From NCBI GenBank assembly GCA_001599975.1, contig BCIO01000003.1, positions 1,792,677 to 1,856,676 of the forward strand: a DNA stretch of 64,000 nt, in the 5' to 3' direction. This DNA comes from Cystobasidiopsis lactophilus (Eukaryota > Basidiomycota > Agaricostilbomycetes > Agaricostilbales > Chionosphaeraceae). Shown piece after piece: positions 59,428 to 64,000 of the stretch (within the stretch, counting starts at the first letter, position 1; every line of letters begins with the position of its first letter). Made by a program: the position numbers and the translations under genes. Under the pieces are notes generated by a model. The model did not search any database and was not told the origin of the DNA. It was given only the letters and a program-made list of their open reading frames with translations.

Positions 59428-61934
59428 ATGGAGACCTCTTTATCTTTAAGAGAACTTTCGACCTTGGTCAATCGAAAGGCTGAGGTGTTCGCCACCCCTT
59501 CGGCGTCGAATCGAGAAATTTCTGCGCCAGCGTTGACGTTGATTGCCGTGCTCTTCAACGCTGCCCTGCAGCGAGAAAGGGTTCAGGCACCTCTTTACAA
59601 CCAGCTCCTGCACCACCTCTCTGGCTCCAAGCCAACGACCAGGTCTCAGGCGAAGAGGGCTGCCGACGCAAAGTTGACCGCCCACGAACCGACGCCGCTG
59701 GACGAGCTCTTTGTGCCAACTACGGACGATGCCGCCTACCGCGATAAGATCCTGTGGGAGCAGATGGAGCTGCGGCATCAACGCTTGGACTCTTTGACGA
59801 AACGCATCTTGGGCCACCCAGAGCCGGAACCCGAGGACGAGGACGAAGGCCCCTCCGCCTCCAAGAAGCGGAAACCTTCCCAGTCTGACCCTGATCACGA
59901 TGAAGACTCCGAGGAGGAGGACTCGGACGAAGGCTCGGACGAAGAGGACGACGAGGAGGAAAGCGCAAGCAGCAGCGACGAGGAGATGGAGTCCATCTCC
60001 AGCTACGAAGGCGAAGAGTCCATTCAACCTCTCAATGGGATCTCACCGGCTTCTTCTCCTGTCAATAGCGGCGGCCGCGTCCTGTCACTAGCCAACTTTG
60101 ACGATCCCCAGCCCACTTCGTCCACATCACCCAAAAGGACTGCTGCCAGCGGCTCCAGGAAATCGTCCGAGGTCGATGACGAGTTCTTCAACCTCGACGA
60201 ATTCCATCTGATCTCAGACCGCGGCGAGAGGGAAATGCAGAAGTGGCTGGACTCAAAGGGCGACGACGATGACGAGAGCGAGGACGAGCTCAACGATGGC
60301 ATTGACATGTTTGCGCCCGTAGACGGGCCCCAAGAAGGAGACTCAGATGACGAAGGCGAGGACGGGATGGAAGCTGTGCACGATTTACAAGACATGGAAG
60401 GTGAGGATTTTTGCCCATCGCCTACGTCCGGCTTCTCACGTACAGAGGGCTTCGCACAGATGTCACTTATGATACCTTCTTCCTTCCTCCAGCGAAATCC
60501 GCAGCAAAGAAGGCGCCGGGCAAGCCGAAGATCAGTCTGGTCTACAAAGCCGGGGAACAGCAAGAGAAAGATGACGCCGACTCTTCCAGGCGCAGCGTTG
60601 TGCGGTTCGCTGACGATGTTCGTGTCAAGAGCATTGCGCCGCGCCGCAAGAAGGCAGTTGCTATTGCGGACCTTGATGCGCACTTGGAGGAGCTGGCAGC
60701 CCAGATGGGTGTCAAACCAGAGGATCTGCGCATTCAAGGCGAGGACCTGGAGTTCAGTGGCAGCGAGGAGGAAGAAGACGAGGAAGAGGATGGCGATATG
60801 GAGGCCGACGACGGTGACTTTCCCGAAGACGAAGAGGACGACCTGATGGATTTGGACGGCATGGAGGAAGCCGGTGCTGCAGCCGTCGGCCGTCTCAAGA
60901 GCGATCTATTTGGTGATACTGGCGAAGATGAAGAAGATCGAAGTGGGTTTCTTATTTATTTTAGAGAGGCCAACCTGACACGTTATGCAGGACTCTCGAA
61001 GCACGCTCGAAGGCAGAAAGCGCTTCAAGAGCAAATCTCGTCCCTGGAGGCCGAGAACGTCGGCAAGAAAGACTGGGTCCTCTCTGGCGAAGCTCGCGCT
61101 CGAGATCGGCCCTTGAACTCTCTTCTGGAACAAGACCTCGAGTTCGAGCATATCGGAAAGGCTGCGCCCACCATCACTGCCGAAATCACTCAGTCACTAG
61201 AGGATCGTATCAAGGCTCGGATCGTCAGCGAACAGTGGGACGACGTCGAACGCAAGCTCGCCTTCGATCCCAAAGCATTTTTGCCCAGCCAGCTGCTCGA
61301 CATCCCCGCGACTCAAAGCGGCAAGTCGCTGGCCGAGCTGTACGAGGACGAGTATTCGGCGGAGCGCCAAAAGGCAGAGGGCCGCGAAGTGGTCGACGAG
61401 CGCGACGCCAAGCTTAAAGCGAAGCACCTCGAGCTGGAGAAGATCTTCGACAGCATCTGCAATAAGCTGGACTCTTTGTCGAACACACACTTTACACCAA
61501 AGCTGGTATGCTTCTGCTTTTTGTTGTTCGCTGTGGATTCTGTTCAAGCTGACTGTCTTGACTTGCAGCCGGAGACCCACATTACGTCCACATCCAATCT
61601 GCCGTCCATCTCTTTGGAGTCGGCCTTACCGACTACCACATCTTCGGCGACTCTGTTAGCCCCGGAAGAAGTATTCGCACCCTCGAAGGCTGTTCAAGGC
61701 GACAAGTCGGATCTCACGCCGAGCAAGAAGCAAGCGTTGCGTCAGAAGGCTTGGAAGCTCAAGGCGAAGCTCAAGTCGAAAACCACTGGATTTGCTGGCA
61801 AGCGGAGCGTCAAGGAGGAAAAGGAGAAAGCCCGGGAAAAGCTGATCGGCACTCGAGGCGTCACGGTGTTGGGCAAGCAGCCGGCCAACGCCAAAAGATC
61901 CAAAAGCAGCAATCGCCCCAAGCCTCCTTCCTAG
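59428..61934 (+). CDS. MPP10: U3 snoRNP protein MPP10
   Basis: A nucleolar component of the small-subunit processome required for early 18S pre-rRNA cleavages. The first ATG in frame is at 59428 (METSLSLRELSTLVNRKAEV). The acidic N-terminal half has DELFVPTTDDAAYRDKILW and long Asp/Glu/Ser tracts (about 59840-60010 and 60250-60370), and later blocks near 60760-60860. The conserved C-terminal half has KKDWVLSGEARARDRPLNSL and LLEQDLEFEHIGKAAPTITA. These are followed by QSLEDRIKARIVSEQWDDVE, GKSLAELYEDEY and FDSICNKLDSLSNTHFTPKL. After an intron (about 61506-61569) come SNLPSISLESA and a Lys-rich tail. Other introns are at about 60402-60490 and 60943-60988. The two phases around 60402-60540 are reconciled by splicing. 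Confidence 0.93.
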
Positions 61935-61975
61935 GCTTTGTAGTGGCATTGGGACCCTCCCCTTGCTTGCATGCT

Positions 61976-64000
61976 CTAATCCAACTCGGTTGCGGTCACC
62001 TTTTCCATGACCGAGTTGAACATCCGTTTGCGAAGAGACATTGAGCCGGTACCTCTGAGCAGAGCTGTAGATCAAGACCGCTCACCCTCTTCATCTGGAG
62101 AGACCCGATCTGCTCCAGTGTTCTGTGATACTCGGCCAGAGTGCGGTGGAGCCTGATGCCAGTTGCTTCTGGCGCAGAAACGCCGTGGAAGATCCAGTGA
62201 CTGAGGTCGGACGCTTCTGGTGCGTGCTGGGGCCCCATTCCCATGTAAGCGACATTGGAGTAGTTGGTGATATGGGGGACGATGATGCTGGCCGGGTCAG
62301 GCGACAGCATGAGGAAAGTGTGGACAACCCTGCCGTTCCACTTTAGCGTAGTCCGTCCAGACCAACGAAGCAGAACGCCTACAGAAATGCCTGGAAAAGG
62401 CTGACGTAAATGAAAGGCGAGACTTCGGCGTCGGTTGGGCAGCCTTTGGCTTCGATGAGGACGCCAACCGCGTGGAGAATTGCTCGTCGGCCGATTGGGC
62501 TCTGCGACCATGAGAAATAAGAGTGTAGCCCTACACTACACAGAGCCACCTAAGGAGGACACCCACATTGCCCCAATGCGCCAGCCGGTTTCTGGCCTTG
62601 GCCTTGAATTCCTTTCCTTCGCGCCCGGCGGCGACTTCCACCACTCTTGATCGCTCGGTGAGCCACGACAGACTACTCGCAGAAGTTGAGGAACGTACCG
62701 AATTTCGACGCAGAGATGCAAACAGCACAAATGCCAGAGGTGCTTGCAGGACAGTGGATCGTAGCCCAGGTTTTCGACGGCTTGATAGGCGGCTTCCATG
62801 GTTCCCGTTAACCTCGAGTCACCGTCCCTTTCGAGTTCCTCGTCGAGAAACGGGCGAGTGTTGCGCGAGGCGAGCACCACGCTGAGTATGGAGCACATGA
62901 GAAGGTGAACGCTGAACGCGCTGTTCACGTAAGCGGCAAAGATGGAGGGGGCTTGAGGTGAAAACAAAGAGGCAGCAACTTCGTTGAGGGGGAGGCGCTT
63001 GAACGCGAGCGGGTTGGCGTTTGCGAAGGACTGCCACTCGAGGGCACTTTGAGCGGCAAACATCCTGTCGTCGACACACAGCGACCATGTCACAGAGCCA
63101 ACGCTGTGTGGAGGTGTCAAGAAGAGCGTAGAGAAGGCCAGGTCGTTGACAATGAAGCTGAGCGCCGTGCGCCGACGCACTTCGGTGGCAACCCAAAATC
63201 GCCATTGGCTTTCCAACGAGGCGCCTTCCGGGAAGGGGTCTTGGTTGTAGATGGAAGTGAACTCGTGGAACAAGCCAGCACGCCGGGCCACGTTCGCGAC
63301 GACAGCGTGAAAAAGCTGCGTGGCCTCGAGCTGGTCCTGATGAAGCCTGCCTTGAGATCATGAAAGTGCTAAGGTCTTATAACCTACTTTATCCCCGGCC
63401 AGCAACCAGAAGACTTGTCGCAGCATGTAGGCCTTCCATCGCGAGTCATTAGAGGGCCACCACGCGAACTCAGACCGGTAAACCTACTTGCACGACGTTG
63501 ACGACGTCTCGATCACTCGGGTCCTCGTAGAGCGCAGGTTGGGTGCTCATGCAGAAGGACAGCGCCTCGTGCATCTTTTCCATCCTGTATTTTCAAATGA
63601 TCAGTTTCGGAAGGGCCGCTTGAGTGGAGCTACGGACAGTGCGAACGCAAAATCTTCGCCCTCAGCGTCCTCCAGGAACAGCGCACCAACAGCACACATG
63701 TTCAGCAGCAACAGAGAGCTCGTTTTGGTGACATCAAAGGTAGGACGGTGCAGAAAGGGCCAGACTGGTCCCCATTTCGTGAAGAATAGGTCCAGCGTTT
63801 TGGTGATGAAAGCTGGCTCTGGCAAAGGTTTGCGAAAACTGACTCCGCCGCCGACGAGATCTGCAATAGAGTGTCACCAATCCATGCAGACGTGCATTCT
63901 GCCGTCCCGCTGACTCACGTCTGTACATGCGTTGAGCAGTCTGGGCATCGACCTCGAGAATGACACTGCGGCGCTCGCTTTCGGCAATCACGTCTTGGAA
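61976..64000 (-). CDS. Fungal-specific transcription factor, 5' end outside the window
   Basis: A partial gene entering from the right edge. Visible exons encode the middle homology region (Fungal_trans, PF04082-type). They show DLFFTKWGPVWPFLHRPTFD, LLLLNMCAVGALFLEDAEGE, a segment near 63290-63240 (FHEFTSIYNQDPFPEG) and QWRFWVATEVRRRTALSFIV, a strong family match. They continue VDDRMFAAQSALEWQSF, AAYQAVENLGYDPLSCKHLW and a C-terminal part (PNRRRSLAFHLRQPFPGISV region, 62511-62070). The last exon probably ends MFNSVMEKVTATELD, stopping at 61976-61978. The DNA-binding domain, zinc cluster or C2H2, lies beyond the window, so targets cannot be guessed. It converges on MPP10 with 41 bases between. 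Confidence 0.75.

Noticed and set aside
59446-60027. A long minus-strand open frame across MPP10
   Set aside because: It mirrors acidic GA-rich codons of MPP10 and has Val/Leu/Arg repeats but no family sequence.

Overview
The window is nuclear DNA from a fungus, most likely a basidiomycete. About thirty protein genes are packed on both strands, separated by tens to a few hundred bases. Most genes are cut by several short GT-AG introns of about 50-90 nt. Marker families include a SAM/RA/kinase STE11, a secreted protein of the macrophage-activating-glycoprotein type, a GAS2 (GAR)-domain cytolinker and a fungal F-box family. The intron density and these families argue against ascomycete yeasts. 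I cannot name the genus. I saw no transposon, LTR element, CRISPR array, rRNA or convincing tRNA gene. Splice sites were read by eye and most gene borders are inferred.

Left third (0.2-21.8 kb): an OSCA/CSC1-like stress-gated channel (+) runs tail to tail into the MAPKKK STE11 (-). Next come a small RRM-like protein (+), ER glucosidase I (+), a roughly 1,400-residue GAR-domain protein (-), a GPI-anchored class-3-lipase homologue that lacks the catalytic serine (+), and gamma-tubulin complex component GCP2/Spc97 (+).

Middle (22-46.7 kb): COX19 (+), DCP1 (-), an SRSF1-like SR protein (-), an MDR oxidoreductase (+), a tetraspanin (-), a peroxisomal ABCD half transporter (-), a MAG-like secreted glycoprotein (+), a beta-lactamase-fold serine hydrolase (-), an F-box protein (-), an unrecognised mitochondrial-looking coiled-coil protein (-), a glomulin/Ybp-like HEAT protein (-), LSM6 (+), mitochondrial ferredoxin YAH1 (-) and mitochondrial Hsp70 SSC1 (-).

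Right third (46.8-64 kb): a probable DUF1770/Atg43-like protein (+) divergent from SSC1, two weakly supported small genes, a fucosyltransferase-like type II membrane protein (+), a RhoGEF (+), SEC39 (-), ribosomal protein eS7 (+), the U3 snoRNP protein MPP10 (+) and a fungal transcription factor (-) that leaves the right edge.

The window reads mainly as conserved housekeeping chromosome. Mitochondrial biogenesis genes (COX19, YAH1, SSC1 and perhaps an Atg43-like receptor) recur, but nothing shows that they form one system. The most unusual items are the serine-less GPI-anchored lipase homologue, an in-frame stop-free intron in the STE11 activation loop, a 260-nt intron splitting the SWQDLKD hallmark of the SR protein, and a seven-exon LSM6 with a 20-nt microexon that shares a 50-bp promoter with its neighbour.
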